Source of the DNA: [Actinobacillus] rossii | Lineage (GTDB): Bacteria; Pseudomonadota; Gammaproteobacteria; Enterobacterales; Pasteurellaceae | NCBI GenBank assembly: GCA_900444965.1 | Contig: UFRQ01000003.1 | Span: 930,001 to 994,000 of the forward strand | Direction: 5' to 3' | DNA length: 64,000 nt | Shown: piece after piece, positions 51,926 through 60,445 of the stretch | Layout: each line of letters starts with the position of its first letter | How positions within the stretch are numbered: position 1 is the stretch's first letter | Made by a program: the position numbers and the translations under genes | Notes under the pieces: generated by a model | What the model saw: only the letters and a program-made list of their open reading frames with translations | Databases searched by the model: none | Told to the model about the DNA's origin: nothing

Positions 51926-53179
51926 ATGAACGAAAAACAACCTTCTTTACTTGGTGGTGTCATGATCATTGCAGGTGGCACTATTGGTGCAGGTATGCTT
52001 GCCAATCCCATTTCGACTTCGGGTGTATGGTTTATTGGCTCTATTTTAATCTTAATCTATACTTGGTTCTGTATGATGTCATCAGGTTTAATGCTACTTG
52101 AAGCCAATTTACATTATCCAACAGGCGCGAGTTTCGACACCATTGTAAAAGATTTGCTGGGTAAGGGCTGGAACGCTTTAAATGGTTTGTCGCTTGCATT
52201 TGTACTTTATATATTAACTTACGCTTATATTACCTCTGGCGGCGGTATTACCGAAGGTTTTGTCAATCAATTATTGAGTTCTCCCGAAAGTGCGGTGGAA
52301 ATTGGGCGCACTTCTGGTTCATTAATTTTTGCTATTCTCTTGGCTGCATTTGTATGGTTTTCTACCAAAGCCGTGGATCGCTTTAGCACAGTGTTAATCG
52401 CGGGTATGGTTATTTCTTTTGTGTTATCTATTAGCGGACTTGTGTCATCTGTAAAATCCGAAGTTTTGTTTGATACTTTATCGTCAACAGATACCCAATA
52501 TTTACCCTATGCATTGGTTGCTTTACCAGTGTGTTTAGTGTCATTTGGTTTTCATCAAAATGTACCAAGCTTGGTTAAATATTACAACCGTGATGCGTCT
52601 AAAGTCGTGAGATCCGTCTTTATTGGCACGGCGATTGCGCTAGGTATTTATATGTTATGGCAGTTTGCTATTCAAGGGAATTTGCCACGTTCTTCATTTG
52701 GTCCAGTTATTGAAAAAGGTGGAGATATTGCGGCATTACTTAACACGTTAAGTGCGACATTAGAAACCAGTTACATTGCGGTTGCCCTTAAATTCTTTGC
52801 TTATATGGCAATTGCCAGCTCATTTTTAGGTGTAACTCTCGGTTTATTTGATTACATTGCAGATTTATTCGGTTTTGATGATAGCAAACTTGGACGAACA
52901 AAAACCGCGCTTGTTGTTTTTCTCCCCCCATTAATTTTAAGTCTCGAATATCCATATGGTTTCGTGATTGCAATTGGTTATGCTGGACTGGCAGCTACCA
53001 TTTGGGCGGCAATCGTGCCTGCGATGTTGGCAAAAGCTTGTAGAGAAAAGTTCCCTGAACGTCAATATACCGCTTTTGGTGGCAATGGCATGGTGTATTT
53101 TGTGATTTTATTTGGTTTGTTAAATATCCTTGCTCAATTAGCCGCACAATTCGGTTGGTTGCTTGAATTTAAAGGTTAA
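51926..53179 (+). CDS. mtr: Tryptophan-specific permease Mtr
   Basis: Inner-membrane proton symporter of the aromatic amino acid family (Mtr/TnaB/TyrP). The match to E. coli Mtr is strong: PSLLGGVMIIAGGTIGAGML at the start, SFDTIVKDLLGKGWN near 70, FGFHQNVPSLVKYY near 208, and SSFLGVTLGLFDYIADLFGFDD near 293. About 11 membrane segments in 417 residues. The TrpR-like operator over its promoter supports tryptophan as the substrate. It ends one base before the methyltransferase start. Confidence 0.9.
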   Translation: MNEKQPSLLGGVMIIAGGTIGAGMLANPISTSGVWFIGSILILIYTWFCMMSSGLMLLEANLHYPTGASFDTIVKDLLGKGWNALNGLSLAFVLYILTYAYITSGGGITEGFVNQLLSSPESAVEIGRTSGSLIFAILLAAFVWFSTKAVDRFSTVLIAGMVISFVLSISGLVSSVKSEVLFDTLSSTDTQYLPYALVALPVCLVSFGFHQNVPSLVKYYNRDASKVVRSVFIGTAIALGIYMLWQFAIQGNLPRSSFGPVIEKGGDIAALLNTLSATLETSYIAVALKFFAYMAIASSFLGVTLGLFDYIADLFGFDDSKLGRTKTALVVFLPPLILSLEYPYGFVIAIGYAGLAATIWAAIVPAMLAKACREKFPERQYTAFGGNGMVYFVILFGLLNILAQLAAQFGWLLEFKG

Positions 53180-53180
53180 G

Positions 53181-53930
53181 ATGAAAAAATCCGTTTACGA
53201 CACAGAAAACTTTTTTGCGCTTTATCAAAAGTTACGCGTCAATCCGATTAGCCTAAATAACATTGTGGAAAAGCCCACAATGTTATCCTTACTACCTGAT
53301 TTGCAAGGTAAAAAGCTTTTGGATTTGGGATGTGGTACGGGTGAACATTTAAACTTATATCTTGAACGCGGGGCAAATTTTGTTGTGGGAATGGATTTAT
53401 CGGAAATGATGCTAAAGCAAGCGGAGCAAAATCTTTTCCAAAAACGACCGCACTTTTCGCTGTATCAATCATCCATGGAACAGTTAAGTGAGTTACCCGA
53501 AAATGATTTTGATATCATCACGAGTTCATTTGCTTTTCATTACGTGCAAGATTTTTCCAAATTGTTAGCCGATATTAAAGCAAAATTGAAACCCAATGGG
53601 ACCTTAGTTTTTTCACAAGAGCATCCCATTGTCACGGCATATAATGGCGGAGAACGTTGGGAAAAAAATGCGCAAAAGGAACAAGTTGCCTATCGTTTGA
53701 ATTTTTATCGTGATGAAGGTGAGCGAGATCGTAGTTGGTTTAAACAATCTTTTAAAACCTATCATCGCACGATGTCGACCATCATTAATCACTTGATTGC
53801 AGCAGACTTCCAAATTGAACAAGTTGCAGAACCCATGCTTTCTGAGCAGTCTGAATGGCATAATGAATTTAAGGATTTACAACATCGCCCTGTGTTGCTG
53901 TTTATTCGAGCAAGGTCATGTGCATATTGA
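53181..53930 (+). CDS. Class I SAM-dependent methyltransferase
   Basis: Cytoplasmic methyltransferase of unknown substrate. The SAM-binding fold is clear: LLDLGCGTGEHLN near residue 46, acidic loop GMDLSEMML near 71, and a motif IV region DIITSSFAFHYV near 114. At about 249 residues it resembles small-molecule methyltransferases of the BioC/UbiE type. ATG 53181 is preferred over an upstream TTG because AAAGG at 53171-53175 is well placed. It begins one base after the mtr stop and is likely cotranscribed, so it may share tryptophan control. Confidence 0.8.
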   Translation: MKKSVYDTENFFALYQKLRVNPISLNNIVEKPTMLSLLPDLQGKKLLDLGCGTGEHLNLYLERGANFVVGMDLSEMMLKQAEQNLFQKRPHFSLYQSSMEQLSELPENDFDIITSSFAFHYVQDFSKLLADIKAKLKPNGTLVFSQEHPIVTAYNGGERWEKNAQKEQVAYRLNFYRDEGERDRSWFKQSFKTYHRTMSTIINHLIAADFQIEQVAEPMLSEQSEWHNEFKDLQHRPVLLFIRARSCAY

Positions 53931-53975
53931 TATAAAATATATTTTTAAATTTTATAAAAAATATGAAAAAAGTAC

Positions 53976-54004
53976 TTGCAAGTGAATAGGAATTCACGTA
54001 TTTT
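53976..54004 (+). promoter_or_regulatory. his operon promoter with operator-like repeats
   Basis: -35 TTGCAA (53976-53981), 17-bp spacer, -10 TATTTT (53999-54004). The -35 lies in the perfect 10-bp palindrome ACTTGCAAGT (53974-53983). The spacer is almost filled by the inverted repeat GTGAAT-AGGA-ATTCAC (53982-53997), a candidate repressor site in addition to the attenuator. Confidence 0.6.
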
Positions 54005-54038
54005 AACGTTTGCGTGTTAAGCATATTAAGGAAACACA

Positions 54039-54089
54039 ATGAATTTCAACCGCACTTTTAATCATCATCACCACCATTTCCCTGAATAA
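54039..54089 (+). CDS. hisL: his operon leader peptide
   Basis: A 16-residue leader, MNFNRTFNHHHHHFPE, with five consecutive histidine codons (CAT CAT CAC CAC CAT). An AAGGA-type site lies upstream. It drives the attenuator at 54069-54187 by ribosome stalling when charged tRNA-His is scarce. Codons 4-7 contain an exact uptake sequence (54049-54057), an unusual place for one inside a regulatory peptide. Confidence 0.95.
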   Translation: MNFNRTFNHHHHHFPE

Positions 54090-54187
54090 TCTTTCGGGCG
54101 CGTGGTGCTGTTCGGAAGATAACTTCCGAGTAAGTGCTGGTAATCAAACATCAATCTCTCGGAAGGCAACTTTCGAGAGATTTTTTT
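54069..54187 (+). promoter_or_regulatory. his attenuator with A-F segments
   Basis: Segments in order: A CACCAC (54069-54074, within the His codons), B GTGGTG (54102-54107), C TCGGAAG (54112-54118), D CTTCCGAG (54123-54130), E TCTCTCGGAAG (54155-54165), F CTTTCGAGAGA (54170-54180) plus seven T. E-F is an 11-bp terminator hairpin with a GCAA loop; D-E (CTTCCGAG with CTCGGAAG) is the antiterminator. A-B and C-D pair when E-F forms, as in the enteric his leader. Confidence 0.92.
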
Positions 54188-54221
54188 ATATTTAGAATTT
54201 AGAAATAAGAAGGAAAAAATT

Positions 54222-55121
54222 ATGACAAATACAAATCGCTTACGTATTGCACTTCAAAAAAAAGGTCGCCTAAGCAAAGATTGCGCCGAGCTACTTAAAC
54301 AATGTGGGGTAAAAATCAATTGGAATGAACAACGTTTAATCGCCTATTCTGAAAATCTACCTATTGAAATTTTACGTGTGCGTGATGACGATATTCCGGG
54401 CTTGATCTTCGATGGAGTGGTCGATCTTGGTATCATCGGAGAAAACGTGTTGGAGGAAGAAGAACTCGGGCGTTTAGCCACAGGCGAAAACGTGGAATAC
54501 AAAAAACTCCGTACCCTTGATTTCGGTGGTTGTCGCTTATCTCTTGCTATTGATCGCGACCGCACGTACAACGGCGTGCAAGATTTCAACAATGCTCGCA
54601 TCGCCACCTCTTACCCGAATTTACTCAAACGCTATATGGCAGAACAAGGCGTTTCATTTAAAAGCACCTTATTAAACGGCTCAGTGGAAGTCGCCCCTTC
54701 AGCAGGGCTTGCTGATGCCATTTGCGACTTAGTTTCATCAGGCGCAACCCTTGAGGCAAATGGCTTAAAAGAAGTGGAAGTGATCTACAAATCCAAAGCC
54801 TGCTTAATCCAATGCCAAGAACCGCTTTCGGCGGGTAAACAAGCTTTAGTGGACAAATTGCTCACTCGCATTCAAGGCGTACAACAAGCCACCGAAAGCA
54901 AATACATTATGCTCCACGCACCAAAAGAAAAACTCGAAGAAATCACCGCACTTTTACCCGGCGTAGAAAACCCAACGATTTTACCGCTCGCCCACGACAG
55001 CTCAAAAGTCGCAATGCACGTGGTCAGCCAAGAGAACTTGTTCTGGGAAACTATGGAAAAACTGAAAGAAATCGGTGCAAGCTCAATTTTAGTGCTGCCG
55101 ATTGAGAAGATGATGGAGTAA
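54222..55121 (+). CDS. hisG: ATP phosphoribosyltransferase HisG (long form)
   Basis: First and feedback-inhibited step of histidine synthesis. The 299-residue length and the C-terminal ACT-like regulatory domain (about 225-299) show the long form that needs no HisZ. Catalytic features: [12 protein letters not shown] near residue 8, the PRPP-binding loop [22 protein letters not shown] near 152. The gene contains one uptake sequence (54945-54953). It is followed by a 69-bp inverted-repeat element. Confidence 0.95.
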   Translation: MTNTNRLRIALQKKGRLSKDCAELLKQCGVKINWNEQRLIAYSENLPIEILRVRDDDIPGLIFDGVVDLGIIGENVLEEEELGRLATGENVEYKKLRTLDFGGCRLSLAIDRDRTYNGVQDFNNARIATSYPNLLKRYMAEQGVSFKSTLLNGSVEVAPSAGLADAICDLVSSGATLEANGLKEVEVIYKSKACLIQCQEPLSAGKQALVDKLLTRIQGVQQATESKYIMLHAPKEKLEEITALLPGVENPTILPLAHDSSKVAMHVVSQENLFWETMEKLKEIGASSILVLPIEKMME

Positions 55122-55123
55122 TT

Positions 55124-55192
55124 CGTAGGGACGGGGTTTATCCCCGCCCGCAACCCCATAATTAACGGGTGGGGATAAACCCCGCCCCTACA
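55124..55192. repeat. 69-bp GTAGGG inverted-repeat element, hisG-hisD
   Basis: The ends are 21-base inverted repeats matching in 20 of 21 positions (GTAGGG then CGGGGTTTATCCCC, and its complement ending in CCCTAC). It starts 3 bp after the hisG stop and ends 22 bp before hisD. No coding capacity; a miniature dispersed element or RNA-stability structure. Confidence 0.8.
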
Positions 55193-55213
55193 ACCGACAG
55201 GAAGGATAAAAAT

Positions 55214-56497
55214 ATGCAACCCCTCATTTGGAACAACTTAACTGAAACCGAAAAACAAGCTGCTCTTTCTCGCCCTGCGCAATTAGTGGGCGATAGCGTT
55301 ACGCAAGCGGTTGAAAAAATTAAACAAAATGTCAAAACCAACGGCGATAAAGCCCTGTTTGAATTAGCGGAGCAGTTTGACCGCATTAAGCTCGATAGCC
55401 TTGTGATTTCTGCCGAACAGATCGCACAGGCAGCGAGCCGTATTCCTGACGAACTCAAGCAAGCCATTCAAAATGCCAAACGCAACATTGAGCGTTTTCA
55501 CAACGCTCAACTTCCGCAAGGTGTGGATATTGAAACTCAAGCAGGTGTGCGTTGCCAAGTGCTGACACGCCCTATTCAGCGTGTGGGTTTGTATATCCCG
55601 GGCGGTTCAGCGCCGCTATTTTCAACGGTGTTAATGCTTGCTATTCCTGCCAAAATTGCCGGCTGTAAGAAAATCGTTCTTTGCTCACCGCCGCCGATTG
55701 CCGATGAAATTCTTTACACCGCCAACCTATGCGGCGTGGAAACCATTTATGCCGTAGGTGGTGCGCAAGCGGTATTTGCTATGGCAAACGGCACAGAAAC
55801 AGTGGCAAAAGTGGATAAAATCTTCGGGCCGGGCAACGCTTTTGTAACCGAGGCAAAACGCCAAGTGGTGCAAGAAGGCACGGCAATTGATATGCCGGCA
55901 GGGCCTTCGGAAGTATTAGTCATTGCCGATGAATACGCCGATCCTGATTTTGTTGCCAGCGACTTACTTTCTCAAGCAGAACACGGTGCCGACAGCCAAG
56001 TGATTTTGGTTACGCCAAGCGAAACATTGGCAAAACAGACCGCACTTTCTATCGAAAATCAACTGGCACAATTACCACGTGCAGAAACCGCACGCAAAGC
56101 CCTTTCCCACAGCCGCACCTTTATTGCTGACAGCATCGAACAAGCGGTGGAAATCAGCAACGAATATGCACCTGAACACTTGGTGGTGCAAGTGGAAAAT
56201 GCCCGAGACTTGCTCGACAGCCTAGACAATGCCGGCTCGATTTTCTTAGGTGCATACAGCCCCGAAAGTATGGGCGATTACGCCAGTGGCACCAACCACG
56301 TGCTACCAACCTACGGCTACACCCGCACTTATTCCAGCCTCGGTTTAGCGGATTTCAGCAAACGAATGACCGTGCAAGAACTCACACCGCAAGGCTTTAA
56401 AGATCTCGCAAAAACCGTGGAACTGATGGCAAGTGCAGAGCAGTTGGATGCACACAAACAGGCGGTGTCGATTAGATTGGCGAAGATTAAAAAATAA
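55214..56497 (+). CDS. hisD: Histidinol dehydrogenase HisD
   Basis: Zinc enzyme for the last two oxidations of histidine synthesis. ATG 55214 follows AGGAAGGA and is the likely start; the frame is open further upstream only through the repeat element. Motifs: [15 protein letters not shown] near residue 120, [13 protein letters not shown] near 199, and the catalytic region [10 protein letters not shown] near 315 (Glu, His). About 427 residues, normal length. It carries an exact Actinobacillus-type uptake sequence ACAAGCGGT (56150-56158) as well as a Haemophilus-type one (56038-56046). Confidence 0.95.
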   Translation: MQPLIWNNLTETEKQAALSRPAQLVGDSVTQAVEKIKQNVKTNGDKALFELAEQFDRIKLDSLVISAEQIAQAASRIPDELKQAIQNAKRNIERFHNAQLPQGVDIETQAGVRCQVLTRPIQRVGLYIPGGSAPLFSTVLMLAIPAKIAGCKKIVLCSPPPIADEILYTANLCGVETIYAVGGAQAVFAMANGTETVAKVDKIFGPGNAFVTEAKRQVVQEGTAIDMPAGPSEVLVIADEYADPDFVASDLLSQAEHGADSQVILVTPSETLAKQTALSIENQLAQLPRAETARKALSHSRTFIADSIEQAVEISNEYAPEHLVVQVENARDLLDSLDNAGSIFLGAYSPESMGDYASGTNHVLPTYGYTRTYSSLGLADFSKRMTVQELTPQGFKDLAKTVELMASAEQLDAHKQAVSIRLAKIKK

Positions 56498-56498
56498 T

Positions 56499-56569
56499 CG
56501 TAGGGGCGAAATATTTTTCGCCCTGAATTCCCCACGATGTTTTGGGGCAAAAAATATTTTGCCCCTACG
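56499..56569. repeat. 71-bp GTAGGGGCG inverted-repeat element after hisD
   Basis: CGTAGGGGC and GCCCCTACG ends frame GGGCGAAA/TTTCGCCC and GGGGC hairpins. It starts directly after the hisD stop. A partial copy sharing CACGATGTTTTGGG follows at 56760-56815. Confidence 0.8.
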
Positions 56570-56588
56570 GATAAAAAGGAAACATTTA

Positions 56589-56732
56589 ATGAAAAAAATA
56601 ATTTATCTGCTGTTAATGATTATCTTATGCTTGGTTTTTGCCATTCTTTTTATTCAAAATTTTATGGCAAAAGACGCTTGTTTAGATAATGGCGGTAGTT
56701 ATAACGAACAGAGTAAAATTTGCGAGAAATAG
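56589..56732 (+). CDS. Small single-pass membrane peptide
   Basis: A 47-residue protein with a good AAGGA site. It has one membrane segment (about 4-22) and a polar tail with two cysteines in DACLDNGGSYNEQSKICEK, a pattern compatible with a periplasmic disulfide. I recognise the Cys-GG-Cys tail style from other short bacterial membrane proteins of unknown role, but no function. It lies in the his operon, between two repeat copies, and would be cotranscribed with hisGD. Confidence 0.55.
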   Translation: MKKIIYLLLMIILCLVFAILFIQNFMAKDACLDNGGSYNEQSKICEK

Positions 56733-56759
56733 ATATTGAATTGACGAAGATAAATAAAT

Positions 56760-56815
56760 GGTAGGGGCGAAAATTTTTTCGTCTTGAAATAGCACGATGT
56801 TTTGGGAATAAATAA
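56760..56815. repeat. Partial copy of the GTAGGGGCG element
   Basis: GTAGGGGCGAAAATTTTTTCG followed by AGCACGATGTTTTGGG, matching the left two thirds of the element at 56499-56569; the right end is lost. Confidence 0.65.
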
Positions 56816-56840
56816 GAAAGCTAAGCTGGTATGGTATAAA

Positions 56841-56886
56841 GAAGTGCGGTCAAATTCTGCAAAGTTTTTAGGAAATTTGACCGCTT
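56841..56886. terminator. Hybrid-dialect uptake-sequence hairpin
   Basis: The left arm carries AAGTGCGGT (Haemophilus type) and the right arm ACCGCTTGA (one base off the Actinobacillus type). The shared GCGGTCAAATT / AATTTGACCGC parts form the stem. It ends the minus-strand cassette and may block his read-through. A close copy lies at 60374-60420. Confidence 0.65.
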
Positions 56887-56896
56887 GAAGTGGGGA

Positions 56897-57250
56897 TTAC
56901 TTAAATTCTTTTGCGAAGGCACAATTAAGTTTTGCGGCTCCTTTGAACGTCATAAAACCTAGGTACTGCCCGATCTCTTCACCCAAGATATCAGGATAAC
57001 GAATCGCCGTATTTATTATAGCCCCATGAAGTCTATCATAGTCATTGCAACTACCATTTTTAATACTTATATATTGAATGCGTTTCTTCTGATTTACTAC
57101 AGCAATAATTTTTTTGTTTCCAATTGCCTCTTTAGCAATAGGTTGAACGAGTGTTTCTATATGTGCAGCTAGTTCTTTGTCAGATGTTTCTCCAGCATAA
57201 CCTGTTAATGGAGAAAGCATAAGTGTTGCAATTAAAAGTTTTTTAAACAT
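56897..57250 (-). CDS. Secreted protein of unknown function
   Basis: A 117-residue protein with a signal peptide (MFKKLLIATLMLSPLTGYA) and two later cysteines (NGSCNDYD, AKLNCAFAKEFK) that could pair in the periplasm. I do not recognise a domain. It is the second gene of a two-gene unit on the strand opposite to his; its TAAGGA ribosome site overlaps the end of the preceding gene. The unit sits between hisD and hisC and looks like an inserted cassette. Confidence 0.6.
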   Translation of the reverse strand: MFKKLLIATLMLSPLTGYAGETSDKELAAHIETLVQPIAKEAIGNKKIIAVVNQKKRIQYISIKNGSCNDYDRLHGAIINTAIRYPDILGEEIGQYLGFMTFKGAAKLNCAFAKEFK

Positions 57251-57259
57251 AGGATTTCC

Positions 57260-57466
57260 TTATGGTCTAGGTGGTTTAGGTTTCTTAGGTAAAGCATTTA
57301 GAAGATCACTAATAAGCCGATCGATTTCAGCTTGCTGTTCAGGCGTTAAGTTAGGGATTTGTATTTCCCCACTTTTTATTTTCTCAATAAGGGCTTGTAA
57401 ATCATCACAATAAGTAAAAGATCTCAACCTAGCTTTATAGTCTTCAACAGTTTGGATTTTTTCCAT
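57260..57466 (-). CDS. Small protein of unknown function, cassette gene 1
   Basis: A 68-residue acidic/amphipathic protein (start MEKIQTVEDYKARLRSF) ending in a proline/lysine tail (NALPKKPKPPRP). ATG 57466 follows AAGGAG and is preferred over longer starts. No domain recognised; its helical make-up and pairing with a secreted protein raise the idea of an immunity-, chaperone- or adaptor-type role, which is only a guess. Its promoter appears to contain a T10 tract. Confidence 0.55.
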   Translation of the reverse strand: MEKIQTVEDYKARLRSFTYCDDLQALIEKIKSGEIQIPNLTPEQQAEIDRLISDLLNALPKKPKPPRP

Positions 57467-57497
57467 AAAAGCTCCTTGTGTATACAAAGTGTACTTG

Positions 57498-57525
57498 ATT
57501 AGAGCAAAAAAAAAACAATCGTCAA
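57498..57525 (-). promoter_or_regulatory. Cassette promoter with T10 tract in spacer
   Basis: On the minus strand: -35 TTGACG (57525-57520), 16-bp spacer containing ten consecutive T (57515-57506), -10 TCTAAT (57503-57498). Slippage in the T tract would change the spacer length and so promoter strength. Confidence 0.5.
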
Positions 57526-57541
57526 GCAAAATTAATAACGC

Positions 57542-58635
<1,094 letters not shown>

Positions 58636-58652
58636 GATAAATCGTGCGGATG

Positions 58653-58701
58653 CCACGCACTGATGTACGTGGTTAAGCATAGTGCCGCTACTCCGTAGCG
58701 G
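58653..58701. repeat. Two-hairpin REP-like unit, left copy
   Basis: Hairpin 1 CCACGCAC-TGAT-GTACGTGG (58653-58672), linker TTAAGCATAGTG (58673-58684), hairpin 2 CCGCTAC-TCC-GTAGCGG (58685-58701). It lies 15 bp before the transposase start. The right copy (59172-59220) is inverted and has the same lengths of 20, 12 and 17 bases. Confidence 0.88.
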
Positions 58702-58716
58702 TAAGTTAGGGAAAAT

Positions 58717-59172
58717 ATGAGCTATACAAGAAATTTATACCATATTATCTTCCGTACTAAATATGGTACGCCAAGTATTTTAGAAGAAAATGAAGATGCG
58801 CTTTATCGCTATATTTGGAGATTTGTAAGAGAACATAATTCTGTGCTTTATCGGATCAACGGTATGCCCGATCATCTTCATCTTTTTGTTGAATTGCACC
58901 CGATGCTTTCGGTTGCTGAGTTTGTACAAAAACTGAAAACGACAACGCATAAATGGATTGATGAAAATAAACATCTTTTTCCTGAATTTTATGCGTGGTC
59001 TAGGGGCTACTGCTCACTAACTTATTGCGAAAAAGATAAAGAGAAAATCATCAATTACATTAAAAATCAAAAAGAACACCATAAAACAGCTGATTTTGTA
59101 GAAGAAGTAAAATTCTTGCTTACAGAGGCTGGAATTGAAATAAACGAAAAATTTTTTGAACAAGATTTATAG
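58717..59172 (+). mobile_element. tnpA: HUH single-strand transposase (IS200/RAYT type)
   Basis: A 151-residue Y1 transposase that would cut and join single-stranded DNA at hairpins. The HUH motif is H53-L-H55 in MPDHLHLFVEL, and the likely catalytic tyrosine is Y114 in IINYIKNQKEHH. The length matches stand-alone IS200-type TnpA and small RAYTs. It appears intact. It is flanked by inverted, covarying two-hairpin units, which is the arrangement of RAYT genes with their REP sequences rather than of a plain IS200 element. It lies between hisC and hisB, and its stop codon touches the right unit. Confidence 0.85.
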
Positions 59173-59220
59173 CGATGCAGCGCATCGCCACTATGCGTAA
59201 CCACATACGTCAGTATGTGG
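59172..59220. repeat. Two-hairpin REP-like unit, right inverted copy
   Basis: Read on the minus strand: hairpin 1 CCACATAC-TGAC-GTATGTGG, linker TTACGCATAGTG, hairpin 2 GCGATGC-GCT-GCATCGC. The linker is 11 of 12 identical to the left copy, while hairpin 2 differs throughout its stem yet still pairs perfectly. The unit begins at the transposase stop codon and ends 19 bp before hisB. Confidence 0.88.
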
Positions 59221-59239
59221 CAAGAACAGGAGAACAAAA

Positions 59240-60334
59240 ATGACACAACAATCTATTTTATTCATCGACCGCGATGGCACCTTAATTGACGAACCAAAAA
59301 CCGATTTTCAAATCGACAGTTTAGAAAAACTCAAATTTGAGCCGAATGTAATCCCTGCCTTGCTCAAGCTCAAACACAAATACCGTTTTGTGATGGTAAG
59401 CAATCAAGACGGTTTAGGCACGAGTTCATTTCCACAAGAGACTTTCGACAAACCGCACAATGCGATGATGGAACTATTCCGCTCGCAAGGCATTGCGTTT
59501 GATGAAGTGTTAATTTGCCCACACAAGACTGAAGACAACTGCGATTGTCGCAAACCGAAAACCAAGTTGCTGCAAAAATATATTGAGCGTGAACTGTTTG
59601 ATCCTGCCACCAGTTTTGTCATCGGCGACCGTGCTACGGACGTTCAGTTGGCGGAAAATCTTGGTATTCGTGCTTTGCAATATCATCCTGAAAAATTAAA
59701 TTGGGATTTGATTGCGGAAAAATTATTGGGCGAAGCCGTGACTAATATCGGCGAACGCCAACCACGCTATGGGGAAGTGGTACGCAAAACCAAAGAGACG
59801 GACATCAAAGTGCAAGTATGGCTGGACGAAACCGGCGTGAACGACATCAAAACCGGTGTAGGCTTTTTCGACCATATGCTCGACCAAATCGCCACCCACG
59901 GCGGTTTCCGTATGAACATCTCGTGCAAAGGCGACCTCTGGATTGACGAACACCACACCGTTGAAGACACTGCCCTTGCCCTTGGCACTGCGTTAAAACA
60001 AGCCATCGGCGACAAACGTGGCATCGCTCGTTTTGGTTTTGTGTTGCCAATGGACGAATGTCAAGCCCAATGTGCAATGGATTTATCGGGTCGTCCATTT
60101 ATCAAATTTAAAGCGGAATTTAAACGTGACAAAGTCGGCGACTTCAGCACCGAATTGACAGAGCATTTCTTCCAATCCATCGCCTTCACGATGCTCGCCA
60201 CCTTGCATATCAAAGCCAAAGGCGACAATGACCACCACAAAATCGAAAGCCTGTTTAAAGTATTCGGAAGAACCTTACGCCAAGCTATTCGCATTGAAGG
60301 GAATGAGTTGCCGAGTTCGAAAGGGGTTTTATAA
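59240..60334 (+). CDS. hisB: Bifunctional histidinol-phosphatase/imidazoleglycerol-phosphate dehydratase HisB
   Basis: Carries two steps of histidine synthesis. The N-terminal HAD phosphatase (about 1-165) has [10 protein letters not shown] near residue 8 and a zinc loop [15 protein letters not shown] near 93. The C-terminal dehydratase (about 170-364) has the metal-binding His motifs [14 protein letters not shown] near 212 and [14 protein letters not shown] near 235. At 364 residues it is the fused gamma-proteobacterial form. It begins 19 bp after the right REP-like unit. Confidence 0.96.
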   Translation: MTQQSILFIDRDGTLIDEPKTDFQIDSLEKLKFEPNVIPALLKLKHKYRFVMVSNQDGLGTSSFPQETFDKPHNAMMELFRSQGIAFDEVLICPHKTEDNCDCRKPKTKLLQKYIERELFDPATSFVIGDRATDVQLAENLGIRALQYHPEKLNWDLIAEKLLGEAVTNIGERQPRYGEVVRKTKETDIKVQVWLDETGVNDIKTGVGFFDHMLDQIATHGGFRMNISCKGDLWIDEHHTVEDTALALGTALKQAIGDKRGIARFGFVLPMDECQAQCAMDLSGRPFIKFKAEFKRDKVGDFSTELTEHFFQSIAFTMLATLHIKAKGDNDHHKIESLFKVFGRTLRQAIRIEGNELPSSKGVL

Positions 60335-60341
60335 TCTCTCA

Positions 60342-60370
60342 CCTTCCCCTCGCCCACTTGCGGGAGAGGG
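60342..60370. repeat. 29-bp CCTTCCCCTCGCCC element, copy 1
   Basis: A C-rich arm, CTTG, then a G-rich arm form a hairpin (CCCCTC / GAGGGG ends). It matches the copy at 63636-63664 in 28 of 29 bases. It lies directly after hisB and is joined to a hybrid uptake-sequence hairpin. Confidence 0.8.
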
Positions 60371-60373
60371 GAA

Positions 60374-60420
60374 AAGTGCGGTTGATTTTTGCAAGGTTTT
60401 TGGGGAATTTGACCGCTTGT
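60374..60420. terminator. Hybrid-dialect uptake-sequence hairpin, second copy
   Basis: AAGTGCGGT (exact Haemophilus type, 60374-60382) opens and ACCGCTTGT (exact complement of the Actinobacillus type ACAAGCGGT, 60412-60420) closes a 47-bp element closely similar to 56841-56886, sharing TTTTT and GACCGCTTG blocks. Confidence 0.7.
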
Positions 60421-60445
60421 ATTCAATTTAAGATATATAATTTAT

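Noticed and set aside
54039..54089. Run of five His codons that looks like an engineered His tag
   Set aside because: It lies in a leader peptide with full attenuator pairing upstream of hisG, the natural place for a His run.
55169..55213. N-terminal extension of hisD through the repeat
   Set aside because: The extension is encoded by the GTAGGG element; ATG 55214 has a strong AGGAAGGA site.
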